DNA of 64,000 bases from Maritimibacter alkaliphilus HTCC2654. GTDB taxonomy: Bacteria > Pseudomonadota > Alphaproteobacteria > Rhodobacterales > Rhodobacteraceae. The notes beneath the pieces are model-generated. The model was given only the letters and a program-made list of their open reading frames with translations, searched no databases and was not told where the DNA came from. Shown here piece after piece: positions 52,594 to 60,856 of this stretch (position 1 is the first letter of the stretch; each line of letters starts with the position of its first letter). A program made the position numbers and the translations under genes. Where the stretch lies: the NCBI RefSeq assembly GCF_000152805.1, contig NZ_CH902578.1:1387340-1451339 (forward strand), in the 5' to 3' direction.

Positions 52594-53790
52594 ATGAAAA
52601 TGCTCGGTCTGTCACAACGAGACACCACCTTCCTGCTGATCGTCGTCTTCCTGACGCTGGTCACGCCGATCCTGCTCCAGCCGTTTCCCGAAGGCTCCGG
52701 CATGGCCACGTTCAACGCTGGCTACCCGGACCTGATGCAGCGGTTCGCGATCTTCGGCATCTTCGCCATCGGCTTCAACATCCTCTTCGGCCTCACCGGC
52801 TACCTCTCGTTCGGCCACGCGGCCTTTCTGGGTGTCGGCTCCTATTCGGTCGTGTGGATGTACAAGCTTCTGGGCTACAACGTGGTCCCCGGCATCCTGC
52901 TGGCGGTCATCGTCTCGGCCCTCTTCGCCCTGCTCATCGGCTACGTGTCGCTGCGCCGCTCGGGGATCTACTTCTCGATCCTCACGCTCGCCTTCGCGCA
53001 GATGAGCTACAACCTCGCCTATTCGGTGCTGACGCCGCTGACCAACGGTGAAACCGGCCTTCAGGTCTATACCAACGATCCGCAGGTCCTGATGGGCGAG
53101 AACAGCCCGACCTCGCCGCACTTCTTCGGCATCGTCATGAACGAAAGCGCGAAGCTCAATGTCGGCGGGTGGGAGTTCACCTTCAACAACGGCTACTACT
53201 TCTGCGCCATCGTCGCGATCCTCGTGTTCTACCTGTCGCTCCGCATCTTCCGGTCGCCCTTCGGCCTGATGCTGCGCGCGATCAAGACGAACCAGACGCG
53301 CCTGAACTACACCGGCCTCAACTCGCGTCCCTACACCCTTGCCGCTTTCGTGATCTCGGGCATGTATGCCGGGCTCGCCGGTGCGCTCATGGCCTCGATG
53401 GACCCGCTTGCGGGCGCCGAACGGATGCAATGGACCGCCAGCGGCGAAGTCGTGCTGATGACCATCCTCGGCGGGGCCGGCACCCTGATGGGTCCGATCC
53501 TCGGCGCAGGCTTCATCAAGTACTTCGAGAACATCTTCTCGAAGATCAACGACAACATGCTGCACCAGTGGTTCGCGTGGATGCCGGACGGGATCGAAGA
53601 TTTCCTCATCGGCCTCAGCCACTTCTTCGTCGGCAAATCCTGGCACCTGACGCTCGGCCTGCTCTTCATGCTCGTCGTCATCTTCCTGCCCGGTGGCCTT
53701 GTCGAAGGTGGCCAGCGCATCGCCAAGGCCGTCCGCAACCGTCGCTCCAAGGGCGACGGGGCGGAAGCCCAGACGCAGCCCGCGGAATAA
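52594..53790 (+). CDS. livM: Liv-type ABC transporter permease (LivM)
   Basis: Inner-membrane permease of 398 aa with about ten helices. Landmarks are [20 protein letters not shown] and [20 protein letters not shown], with [15 protein letters not shown] near the C-terminus. It is longer than the LivM of the first Liv operon in this window by ~90 residues, with two extra periplasmic or loop segments. It starts 4 bp after livH. Confidence 0.92.
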   Translation: MKMLGLSQRDTTFLLIVVFLTLVTPILLQPFPEGSGMATFNAGYPDLMQRFAIFGIFAIGFNILFGLTGYLSFGHAAFLGVGSYSVVWMYKLLGYNVVPGILLAVIVSALFALLIGYVSLRRSGIYFSILTLAFAQMSYNLAYSVLTPLTNGETGLQVYTNDPQVLMGENSPTSPHFFGIVMNESAKLNVGGWEFTFNNGYYFCAIVAILVFYLSLRIFRSPFGLMLRAIKTNQTRLNYTGLNSRPYTLAAFVISGMYAGLAGALMASMDPLAGAERMQWTASGEVVLMTILGGAGTLMGPILGAGFIKYFENIFSKINDNMLHQWFAWMPDGIEDFLIGLSHFFVGKSWHLTLGLLFMLVVIFLPGGLVEGGQRIAKAVRNRRSKGDGAEAQTQPAE

Positions 53791-53802
53791 GGAGAAACTC
53801 CA

Positions 53803-54558
53803 ATGGGTATCCTTGAAGTCAAGAACGTGGGCAAACGCTTCGGCGGTCTGCAAGCCCTCTCGGACGTGAACCTCTCGGTTCAGGAAAACACGGTTCACGC
53901 CATCATCGGGCCGAACGGCGCGGGCAAGTCCACCCTGCTCAACTGCTTCGTGGGCAAGCTGATCCCCGACACCGGATCGGTCATGTTCAACGGCCAGTCG
54001 GTGCTGGGACTCAAGCCGCACCAGATCAACCAGATGGGCATTTCCCGCGTGTTCCAGACGCCCGAGATCTTCGGCGACCTGACCGTGATGGAAAACGTCA
54101 TGATCTCGTGCTTCGCCAAGCGTGACGGCGCATTCCGCATGCACCCGTTCGAAACCGTGGCGCATGAGCGCGATATCGTCGAACAGGCCGAGCAGATGCT
54201 CACCGACGTGAACATGATCGACAAGCGTCACATGCACGCGGCCTCGATGTCGCGCGGCGACAAGCGGCGGCTCGAAATGGCGATGTGTCTGGCGCAGGAA
54301 CCCCGGCTTCTGCTGCTCGACGAACCGACGGCGGGCATGGCGCGCGCCGACACCAACAACACCATCGACCTCCTCAAGGAGATCAAGGAAAAACGGGACA
54401 TCACCATGGCGATCATCGAGCACGACATGCACGTCGTCTTCTCGCTCGCCGAACGGATCACGGTGCTGGCCCAAGGCACGCCGCTGGTCGAGGATACGCC
54501 CGAGAACATCAAGGGCCATCCGAAGGTGAAAGAAGCCTATCTCGGTGAGGCCGCGTAA
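53803..54558 (+). CDS. livG: Liv-type ABC transporter ATP-binding protein (LivG)
   Basis: ATPase of 251 aa. Walker A is GPNGAGKST, and the family's signature is degenerate (MSRGDKRRLEMAM). Walker B is RLLLLDEPTAGM with the switch His in EHDMHVVF. The start has GGAG 8 bases upstream and lies 12 bp after livM. It pairs with the following LivF. Confidence 0.93.
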   Translation: MGILEVKNVGKRFGGLQALSDVNLSVQENTVHAIIGPNGAGKSTLLNCFVGKLIPDTGSVMFNGQSVLGLKPHQINQMGISRVFQTPEIFGDLTVMENVMISCFAKRDGAFRMHPFETVAHERDIVEQAEQMLTDVNMIDKRHMHAASMSRGDKRRLEMAMCLAQEPRLLLLDEPTAGMARADTNNTIDLLKEIKEKRDITMAIIEHDMHVVFSLAERITVLAQGTPLVEDTPENIKGHPKVKEAYLGEAA

Positions 54559-54563
54559 GGGGG

Positions 54564-55358
54564 ATGAAGGACATGAACGAACAAGTCGTCGGAGAGGCCA
54601 AGCGCCGCGAGCCCGTGGATCATTCGAACAACGCCAACCACGCCAGCACGGCCCCGGCCTTCTTTTCCTGCTGGGACATCCACGCCTATTACGGCGAGAG
54701 CTACATCGTCCAAGGCGTGACTTTCAACGTCCACGAGGGCGAAATCCTCGCCCTTCTGGGTCGCAACGGCGCCGGCAAGACCTCGACGCTGCGGGCGCTG
54801 GCGCGCACCGGCAGCCCGATGGTCACGCAGGGTGAAATCTGGCTCGACCACAAGCCGCTGCACCAGATGAAAAGCCATGAGGCGGCGCAGAACGGCCTCG
54901 CCCTCGTGCCCGAAGATCGTCGCATCATTCAGGGTCTGACGGTGGAAGAGAACCTGCAACTGGCCCAGATCGCGCCGCCGATCGGCTGGTCGCTGGAACG
55001 CGTCTACGAATTGTTCCCGCGTCTCGGCGAACGCCGCAAGCAGGAAGGCACCACGCTTTCGGGGGGCGAACAGCAGATGCTCGCCATCGCCCGGGCGCTG
55101 GTGCGCGATATCAAACTTCTGCTGCTTGACGAGCCCTACGAAGGTCTCGCTCCCGTCATCGTCGACGAGATCGAGAAGACCTTGAATGTCATCAAGGCGC
55201 AGGGCATCACGACCGTGCTGGTGGAACAGAACGCGGTCCGGGCGCTGGAACTCGCCGACCGTGCCGTGATCCTCGACACCGGCACCGTGGTCTTCGACGG
55301 CACCGCGAAAGAGGTGCTCGACAACGAAGCTCTGCGTCACGAATACCTGGCCATCTGA
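54564..55358 (+). CDS. livF: Liv-type ABC transporter ATP-binding protein (LivF)
   Basis: ATPase of 264 aa. Walker A is GRNGAGKTS, the signature is LSGGEQQM, Walker B is [11 protein letters not shown], and the H-loop is replaced by EQN. An N-terminal extension of ~30 residues (ending [11 protein letters not shown]) precedes the first strand; an alternative ATG at 54573 would shorten it by three residues. The neighbouring acs gene starts ~105 bp later in the same direction. Confidence 0.92.
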   Translation: MKDMNEQVVGEAKRREPVDHSNNANHASTAPAFFSCWDIHAYYGESYIVQGVTFNVHEGEILALLGRNGAGKTSTLRALARTGSPMVTQGEIWLDHKPLHQMKSHEAAQNGLALVPEDRRIIQGLTVEENLQLAQIAPPIGWSLERVYELFPRLGERRKQEGTTLSGGEQQMLAIARALVRDIKLLLLDEPYEGLAPVIVDEIEKTLNVIKAQGITTVLVEQNAVRALELADRAVILDTGTVVFDGTAKEVLDNEALRHEYLAI

Positions 55359-55464
55359 GCCGGACCCGCGACGCGCCGGGAGGGGCGCTTCGCACCCGCC
55401 AGATCACGGGCGCCTGTTCCGGGCGCCCGTTCCAAGAACACGACCGGCAGGAGGAGGACCGACC

Positions 55465-57405
55465 ATGTCCGACAAGACCTACGCCCCATCCGATGACTTC
55501 GTAAAGAACGCCAATGTCGATGCGGCGAAGTATGACGAAATGTATGCCGCATCGGTGAACGACCCCGACGCTTTCTGGGGCGAGCACATGAAGCGGCTCG
55601 ACTGGATCAAGACCCCGACCAAGATCAAGAACACCTCGTTCGATTACCACAATGTCTCGATCAAGTGGTTCGAGGACGGCGAGATCAACGTGGCCGCGAA
55701 CTGCGTCGACCGGCACCTTGCCACCCGCGGCGACCAGACCGCGATCATCTGGGAAAGCGACGATCCGAACGTCGACAAGCACATCACCTACAACGAATTG
55801 TCCGAGCAGGTGAACAAGCTCGCCAACGTCTACAAGTCGCTGGGCGTCGGCAAGGGTGACCGGGTCGTGCTTTACATGCCGATGATCCCCGAAGCCGCCT
55901 ATGCCATGCTGGCCTGCGCGCGCATCGGCGCGATCCATTCCATCGTCTTCGCGGGCTTCTCGCCCGAGGCGCTGGCCGCCCGCGTGTCCGGCTGCGACGC
56001 CAAGCTCATCGTGACCGCCGATCAGGCCCCGCGCGGGGGCCGCGCCACGCCGCTCAAGGCGAATGTCGACAAGGCGCGCGAGCATTGCGGCGAGGTCCAG
56101 ACACTTGTGGTCGAGCGCACGGGCGCCGACGTCGGCCTCAAGGACGGGCTGGATCACTCCTACAACGCGCTGATGGCGAACGCCTCGGCCGATTGCCCGC
56201 CGGAGCCGATGAACGCCGAAGATCCGCTGTTCATCCTTTACACCTCCGGCTCCACCGGCGCGCCCAAGGGCGTCGTCCACACGACCGGCGGCTACCTGCT
56301 TTATGCCGCGCTCACTCACGAGGTGACGTTCGACTACCACGACGGCGACATCTACTGGTGCACGGCGGACGTAGGCTGGGTCACGGGCCACAGCTACATC
56401 GTCTATGGCCCGCTCGCCAACGGCGCGACGACGCTGATGTTCGAAGGCGTGCCGACCTACCCGGATGCGGGCCGGTTCTGGGCCGTGTGCGAAAAGCACA
56501 AGGTGAACCAGTTCTACACCGCCCCGACCGCGATCCGTGCGCTCATGGGTCAAGGGACCGAGTGGGTGACGAAATACGACCTGTCCGACCTCAAGGTGCT
56601 GGGCACCGTGGGCGAGCCGATCAACCCGGAAGCCTGGAACTGGTACAACGATGTCGTCGGCAAAGGGAACTGCCCCATCGTCGATACGTGGTGGCAGACC
56701 GAAACCGGGGGCCACATGATGACCCCCCTGCCCGGCGCCCACGCGACCAAACCGGGCGCGGCGATGAAGCCGTTCTTCGGGGTGCAGCCCGTGGTGCTCG
56801 ACCCGCAGGCCGGGACCGAGATCGCCGAGTCCCCCTGCGAGGGCGTGCTGTGCATCGCCGATAGCTGGCCGGGCCAGATGCGCACGGTCTACGGCGACCA
56901 TGAGCGGTTCGTGAAAACCTATTTCTCGGACTACAAGGGCTACTACTTCGCCGGTGACGGCTGCCGCCGCGATGCCGATGGCGACTACTGGATCACGGGC
57001 CGAGTGGATGACGTCATCAACGTTTCCGGTCACCGGATGGGCACTGCCGAGGTCGAAAGCGCCCTCGTCGCCCATGCCAAGGTGGCCGAGGCCGCCGTCG
57101 TCGGCTTCCCACACGAGATCAAGGGGCAAGGCATCTACTGCTATGTCACTCTGATGGAAGGCGAGGAATACACCGACGATCTCAAGACCGAGCTGCGCAA
57201 CTGGGTCCGGACCGAGATCGGCCCCATCGCCTCGCCGGACTACATCCAGTGGGCGCCGGGCCTGCCGAAAACCCGCTCCGGCAAGATCATGCGCCGCATC
57301 CTGCGCAAGATCGCCGAGAACGATTACGGCGCGCTTGGCGACACCTCGACGCTGGCCGACCCTTCGGTGGTGGACGAGCTGATCGCGAACCGCAAGCCGG
57401 ACTGA
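55465..57405 (+). CDS. acs: acetyl-CoA synthetase
   Basis: AMP-forming ligase of 646 aa that makes acetyl-CoA (and often propionyl-CoA) from the acid, ATP and CoA. The ACS N-terminal cap ([20 protein letters not shown]) is present. A3 is [21 protein letters not shown]5 is [10 protein letters not shown] with the Trp that limits the acyl pocket, and the acetylatable Lys lies in [19 protein letters not shown] precedes the ATG. It lies downstream of the Liv-type ABC operon and the ScfR-type regulator, which fits a role in scavenging short-chain acids. Confidence 0.95.
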   Translation: MSDKTYAPSDDFVKNANVDAAKYDEMYAASVNDPDAFWGEHMKRLDWIKTPTKIKNTSFDYHNVSIKWFEDGEINVAANCVDRHLATRGDQTAIIWESDDPNVDKHITYNELSEQVNKLANVYKSLGVGKGDRVVLYMPMIPEAAYAMLACARIGAIHSIVFAGFSPEALAARVSGCDAKLIVTADQAPRGGRATPLKANVDKAREHCGEVQTLVVERTGADVGLKDGLDHSYNALMANASADCPPEPMNAEDPLFILYTSGSTGAPKGVVHTTGGYLLYAALTHEVTFDYHDGDIYWCTADVGWVTGHSYIVYGPLANGATTLMFEGVPTYPDAGRFWAVCEKHKVNQFYTAPTAIRALMGQGTEWVTKYDLSDLKVLGTVGEPINPEAWNWYNDVVGKGNCPIVDTWWQTETGGHMMTPLPGAHATKPGAAMKPFFGVQPVVLDPQAGTEIAESPCEGVLCIADSWPGQMRTVYGDHERFVKTYFSDYKGYYFAGDGCRRDADGDYWITGRVDDVINVSGHRMGTAEVESALVAHAKVAEAAVVGFPHEIKGQGIYCYVTLMEGEEYTDDLKTELRNWVRTEIGPIASPDYIQWAPGLPKTRSGKIMRRILRKIAENDYGALGDTSTLADPSVVDELIANRKPD

Positions 57406-57447
57406 CCCTCTCCCCGAGCGCCCCGCGTTCTGCGGGGTCTCACCTTC

Positions 57448-57477
57448 AGGCCGACGCTTCGCGCGTCGGCCTTTTTT
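57448..57477 (+). terminator. Rho-independent terminator after acs
   Basis: AGGCCGACGC pairs with GCGTCGGCCT around a TTCGC-type loop, followed by six T (57472-57477). A weaker hairpin CCCCGC/GCGGGG lies just before it at 57421-57437. Confidence 0.85.
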
Positions 57478-57656
57478 CGTCTGTGCCCTCTCCCGCGGCA
57501 CCCCGCCGTTGCTCGCGACAAACTCACAACCATTTGAAAAAATTCGATTTCTAAGTGACTAATCGCAAATCTTTTTCAGGCCGGAACAAATCTCGCAACC
57601 ATCGCATTGGAGTGACAAGGCGCGTGAGCGCGCCACGACAACTAGGAGATTTGAAT

Positions 57657-58466
57657 ATGAAACCGCTGAACAAGACCCTGATGACGTCTGCTGCCGCGCT
57701 CGTCCTCGTGGCCGGCTCGGCCTTCGCGCAGGACGTTTCGACCGACACCGAAGTGACCGGTGACGTGGCGACCGAAGGCACGACCATGAACTCCGACACC
57801 TCGACCTCCACCGACATGGAGGCGACCGGTGACGACATGACCGCCGGCGCCGAGATGGACACCGAGACCGAGCTGGAATCGGACATCGAGACCGCCGCGG
57901 AAGAGACCGGCGAAGCGATCGAAAACACGGCGGAAGACGTGGCCGATGCGGCCGAGAACACCGCTGAGGACATCGAGCAAGGCGCCGAAGAACTGGCCGC
58001 CGACGCCGAGAACGCCGCCGAAGAAGCCGGCGACGAGATGGAAGAAATGGCGGCTGACGCCGAAGCCGAAGTCGATGGCGAAATCGACGGCGAAATGTCG
58101 GCTGATGCCAGCGCCATGGACTCCGACCTCGAAGCCGCTGCTGACGTCGAGATTTCCTCGCTCATCGGCGTGAACGTCGTGTCGCAGGACGGCAACGACG
58201 TCGGCGAAGTCGACAACTTCTACATGCTCGACAACAAGGTCTGGGCCGTCATCGGTATCGGTGGATTCCTGGGCATCGGCGAACATGACGTCGCCATCGA
58301 CCTCGAGCACCTCGCGGTGAACGAAACTTCCGACGAAGGTGAAGTCACCGAATTCATGATCACCGGCTACACCGAAGCCGATCTTGAAGCGATGGAAGAA
58401 TTCGACAGCGAAACCGCCACGGTCATCGACTCCACGTCGAGCCTGCGCGCCGCTTCGGGTTCGTAA
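57657..58466 (+). CDS. exported acidic protein with helical repeats and PRC-barrel domain
   Basis: A 269-residue protein. The signal peptide is MKPLNKTLMTSAAALVLVAG with cleavage at AFA-QD (24/25). Residues ~25-75 are a Thr/Asp/Glu-rich linker and ~76-140 an Ala/Glu/Asn helical repeat region (AENTAEDVADAAENTAEDIE and similar, about 11-residue periodicity), LEA-like. Residues ~165-240 form a PRC-barrel (ISSLIGVNVVSQDGNDVGEV, then LGIGEHDVAIDLEHL). AGGAGAT precedes the ATG at 57657. A small GC hairpin (57619-57634) lies in the leader. Its role may be in envelope or stress protection; unknown. Confidence 0.85.
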   Translation: MKPLNKTLMTSAAALVLVAGSAFAQDVSTDTEVTGDVATEGTTMNSDTSTSTDMEATGDDMTAGAEMDTETELESDIETAAEETGEAIENTAEDVADAAENTAEDIEQGAEELAADAENAAEEAGDEMEEMAADAEAEVDGEIDGEMSADASAMDSDLEAAADVEISSLIGVNVVSQDGNDVGEVDNFYMLDNKVWAVIGIGGFLGIGEHDVAIDLEHLAVNETSDEGEVTEFMITGYTEADLEAMEEFDSETATVIDSTSSLRAASGS

Positions 58467-58503
58467 GACCAAGACCACTCACGGGCGTCATTCCGACGCC
58501 ACC

Positions 58504-58536
58504 GACCGGCGCATGGCCTCATGCGCCGGTCATTTT
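58504..58536 (+). terminator. Rho-independent terminator after the PRC-barrel gene
   Basis: GACCGGCGCATG (58504-58515) and CATGCGCCGGTC (58520-58531) form a perfect 12-bp stem with a GCCT loop, followed by ATTTTATTT. Confidence 0.85.
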
Positions 58537-58579
58537 ATTTCGCGACTCCGGGTCAACCGGACGTAAGGTTGCTCATTTC

Positions 58580-58608
58580 TTGACCGAATGGTAAGAATCG
58601 TGTAATAG
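58580..58608 (+). promoter_or_regulatory. sigma-70-like promoter of a candidate small RNA
   Basis: A -35 element TTGACC (58580-58585) and a -10 element TAATAG (58603-58608) are separated by exactly 17 bases, with TG directly upstream of the -10. No protein gene starts on this strand downstream before the terminator at 58676. Confidence 0.6.
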
Positions 58609-58613
58609 TGAGA

Positions 58614-58706
58614 GGTGTCGGATCACTTAAGTGTTTCGACACTCATTTCAGGACCCTTTTGCTTTAGAGTGCACGCCCCCGACCCGTCTGACGGATCGGG
58701 GGTTTT
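58614..58706 (+). ncRNA. candidate small RNA, about 93 nt
   Basis: The segment runs from the predicted start just after the promoter at 58580-58608 to the T-run of a terminator. Near the 5' end GTGTCG and CGACAC enclose an inner CACTTAAGTG palindrome, giving a two-part hairpin. An unpaired linker follows (CATTTCAGGACCCTTTTGCT), which could be a seed, and then the terminator hairpin. It has no ORF with a ribosome-binding site. It does not match 6S, SRP or other RNAs I know. Confidence 0.5.
58676..58706 (+). terminator. Rho-independent terminator of the candidate small RNA
   Basis: CCCCCGACCCGT (58676-58687) pairs with ACGGATCGGGGG (58691-58702) with one mismatch, loop CTG, followed by TTTT. 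The T-run lies on the plus strand, so it terminates rightward transcription and not the adjacent leftward gene. Confidence 0.75.
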
Positions 58707-59080
58707 CATGTCGCGATGGCGACCCATAACAGCGCGGCCCCCCACAGGGCGAAGCCGAGCGCACTCATCGTCAGGGTCGGCCCCACCGTCTTGGGGGTCT
58801 TGAGCGTCAGCTCCGGAACGGCGATCAGCGATGCCCCCTTGGCCACGGCAGCGACCCCGAGCAGCGACACGAGGATCGCACCAAGGCCATTCCACTGCCA
58901 GTGATTGACCAAGATCACCATCCCGACCACGAAATGCACCGCACCGGAGAGGTTCAGAAGCACCGGGTCGGCCTTGGCATTGCCAAGCACCATGCGTTCA
59001 TAAAACCCGCGCGACACGAGGAAGCCGATCGCGGTGACGATCAGATACGGCCCGGCGATCAAGGCGATGGTCTGGGTCAC
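58706..59080 (-). CDS. four-helix membrane protein of the ECF sigma operon
   Basis: A 124-residue protein with hydrophobic helices at about 5-22, 42-60, 66-85 and 103-122. I use the GTG at 59080, which overlaps the upstream gene's stop as GTGA; a much longer frame reaches into the previous gene and is not credible. It is the third gene of the sigma operon. No family is recognised. Its role is unknown; coupling suggests it works with the DUF6768-type protein. Confidence 0.75.
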   Translation of the reverse strand: MTQTIALIAGPYLIVTAIGFLVSRGFYERMVLGNAKADPVLLNLSGAVHFVVGMVILVNHWQWNGLGAILVSLLGVAAVAKGASLIAVPELTLKTPKTVGPTLTMSALGFALWGAALLWVAIAT

Positions 59081-59445
59081 TGGCCCGTATCCCTCTTCGC
59101 GATCATCAACTCGACCCGGCGCAGTTCGAGCAGGATGCGATCCGCCTGAATCTGCGGCATGAGGCTGAGTTTCAGAACGGTCGCCATGAGGGCCAGCACC
59201 GCGGCCGTGATGCCCCATTTCACCGCCGTCAGCACATCGGTCGCGCCGTAGAAGCGAAAGCCGCACCAGACCGCGAAGCCGAACATCGTGGTCTGAACGA
59301 TCATCACGACCCATGTGATCCAGCCCAGCTTGCCCCGGAACGTGCCGAGGGCGAGCGCGAACCAGCCACGTTCCGCCGTCGCCTCGGCAATGGCGCGATC
59401 CTCTTCGGACAGTGCCTCTTCGATCATCCGATCAATCTTGTTCAT
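59077..59445 (-). CDS. DUF6768-type membrane protein, possible sigma partner
   Basis: A 122-residue protein. Residues 1-30 are a charged amphipathic segment (MNKIDRMIEEALSEEDRAIA), followed by helices at about 38-58 and 70-92, and a charged C-terminus (LLELRRVELMIAKRDTG). I recognise the N-terminus as the DUF6768 family. AGGAG lies 6 bases before the ATG at 59445. The start lies 14 bp inside the ECF sigma gene end. Its short cytoplasmic N-terminus before a membrane anchor resembles the layout of membrane anti-sigma factors, but no anti-sigma motif (e.g. HxxxCxxC) is visible. Confidence 0.8.
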   Translation of the reverse strand: MNKIDRMIEEALSEEDRAIAEATAERGWFALALGTFRGKLGWITWVVMIVQTTMFGFAVWCGFRFYGATDVLTAVKWGITAAVLALMATVLKLSLMPQIQADRILLELRRVELMIAKRDTGQ

Positions 59446-59989
59446 CATCCTCTCCTTCCAAGAGATCGCGCAGCTTGCGCCGCGCATGCATGAGGCGGGT
59501 CTTCACGGTCCCCACGGGCACGTCGAGTGCCGTGGCGACCTCGCCCACCGACAGGTCTTCGAGGTAGAATAGCGCGACGGTCGCCGCCTGATCGCGGGGG
59601 AGCGCGGCAATCGCCGCCCGCACCTTGGCCGCGTCCGACGCGACGGGTCCGGCCTCGTCCACCGACAGATCGGTTTCCGACACCACCGCCGCCTCCAGCG
59701 CCCGGCCCCGCTGGCGCCGCCGGATCTCACGCGCGACACGGCGGGTCACGATCCTGAGCGCCCAGGGCAAAAACGCGTGGTCGTCGCGTAGGGTGCGAAG
59801 CCCCCGCAGGATTTCCACCCACGCCTCCTGCACCACGTCGCGCGCAACCTCCCGGTCGCCCAAAAGCCGCACGGCATGGGCCATGAGCCGCCCACCGCGA
59901 AGCTCGACCAGCCGCGACAGCGCGCGGGTGTCCCCGGCACGGGCCGAGGCGACGAGATACGCCTCGAGCGCCCGGATACGGGTGTCCAT
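59432..59989 (-). CDS. ECF-type RNA polymerase sigma factor
   Basis: A 185-residue sigma factor. Region 2 covers about 20-90 (RDVVQEAWVEILRGLRTLRD, FLPWALRIVTRRVAREIRR), and region 4 about 120-175 (ALPRDQAATVALFYLEDLSV with VPVGTVKTRLMHARRKLR as recognition helix). It overlaps the next gene by 14 bp. No classical anti-sigma gene follows. AAAGGAG precedes the ATG at a rather long spacing of 10. Confidence 0.92.
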   Translation of the reverse strand: MDTRIRALEAYLVASARAGDTRALSRLVELRGGRLMAHAVRLLGDREVARDVVQEAWVEILRGLRTLRDDHAFLPWALRIVTRRVAREIRRRQRGRALEAAVVSETDLSVDEAGPVASDAAKVRAAIAALPRDQAATVALFYLEDLSVGEVATALDVPVGTVKTRLMHARRKLRDLLEGEDDEQD

Positions 59990-60052
59990 CGCCGCTATTC
60001 TCCTTTCATGGGAGAGAGTGCGACGGGCACCCGTTTCGGTTCAATGAAATCG

Positions 60053-60856
60053 TTACTGCGCGGTCCAGCCGCCATCCACCGGGATCGTGACGCCGGTCAG
60101 GTTGTGGGCCGCGTCCGAGCACAGGAACACGGCGAGCGCGCCAAGGTCCGAGGTCTGCGTCATGCGCAGCGACGGCTGTTTTTCCGACAGAAGGTCCGCA
60201 ATGCCTTCGTCCCGGTCGCCACCGTGCAGATCGGCCCGCGCCTGAATCTGGCTTTCGATCAGGGCGGTCTCGGTGAAGCCCGGCCCGATGCAATTCACGG
60301 TCACGCCGCCCTTTTTCGGATCACCCTTCGAGGCGTATTCCAGCGCCACCACCTTGGACAGCCCCACAAGCCCGTGTTTTGCCGCGACGTAGGGCGTCTT
60401 TTCCTTGGACGCGACCAGCCCGTGAACCGAGGCGATGTTCACGACGCGGCCGTAGCCCCGTTCGGCCATCTTCGGCAGCGCCGCCTTCATCGTGTGGAAG
60501 CAGGCCGACAGCATGATCGCGATGATCGCGTCCCACTTCTCGTCCGGCATATCCTCGATCGGGGCGGTGTGCTGAATGCCCGCGTTGTTCACGAGGATGT
60601 CGATCGGCCCCCAGCCTTCGACCTCTTCCATCAGGTCGCGCACATTCTGCGCCTTGGACACGTCGGAGCCGAAGAACTTCACCTCCGGCGATCCGGCGGC
60701 CTGCACCTGCTTCACGGCCTCGTCGGCGGCCTTGTCGCCCGGCAGCGAATGGAGCGCGACGCGCGCCCCGGCGCGGGCCAGTTCCAGCGCGATGCCCAGC
60801 CCGATCCCGCTGGTCGATCCGGTGATAAGCGCCGTTTTTCCGGTCAGTGAAGTCAT
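60053..60856 (-). CDS. bdhA: 3-hydroxybutyrate dehydrogenase (SDR family)
   Basis: Short-chain dehydrogenase of 267 aa that interconverts 3-hydroxybutyrate and acetoacetate with NAD. The cofactor motif is TGSTSGIGLGIALELARAG, NNAGIQH the structural motif, and the catalytic set is Ser (NIASVHGL) and YVAAK. A Gln-rich lid region IESQIQARADLHGGDRDE is typical of BdhA. The ATG at 60856 overlaps the ligase stop (TGATG). It is the second gene of a leftward operon opposite the RutR-like regulator. Confidence 0.92.
   Translation of the reverse strand: MTSLTGKTALITGSTSGIGLGIALELARAGARVALHSLPGDKAADEAVKQVQAAGSPEVKFFGSDVSKAQNVRDLMEEVEGWGPIDILVNNAGIQHTAPIEDMPDEKWDAIIAIMLSACFHTMKAALPKMAERGYGRVVNIASVHGLVASKEKTPYVAAKHGLVGLSKVVALEYASKGDPKKGGVTVNCIGPGFTETALIESQIQARADLHGGDRDEGIADLLSEKQPSLRMTQTSDLGALAVFLCSDAAHNLTGVTIPVDGGWTAQ

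Noticed and set aside
55207-57501. Long open frame antisense to acs
   Set aside because: Same reason: no motifs, no ribosome-binding site and complete overlap with a well-defined gene.
57583-57608. GGAAC-N17-CATT resembling an EcfG-type general-stress promoter before the PRC-barrel gene
   Set aside because: The -10 has a mismatch to CGTT, and Rhodobacterales as I know them generally lack the EcfG/PhyR system, so the match is probably chance.
58614-58706. SRP (4.5S) or 6S RNA as identity of the small RNA candidate
   Set aside because: The conserved SRP loop motif and the large 6S bulge are absent, and the length is too short for 6S.
59990-60052. Autoregulatory ECF promoter (GAACC...CGTC) upstream of the sigma gene
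   Set aside because: The spacing between the two elements is about 12 bases, too short for a normal ECF promoter.
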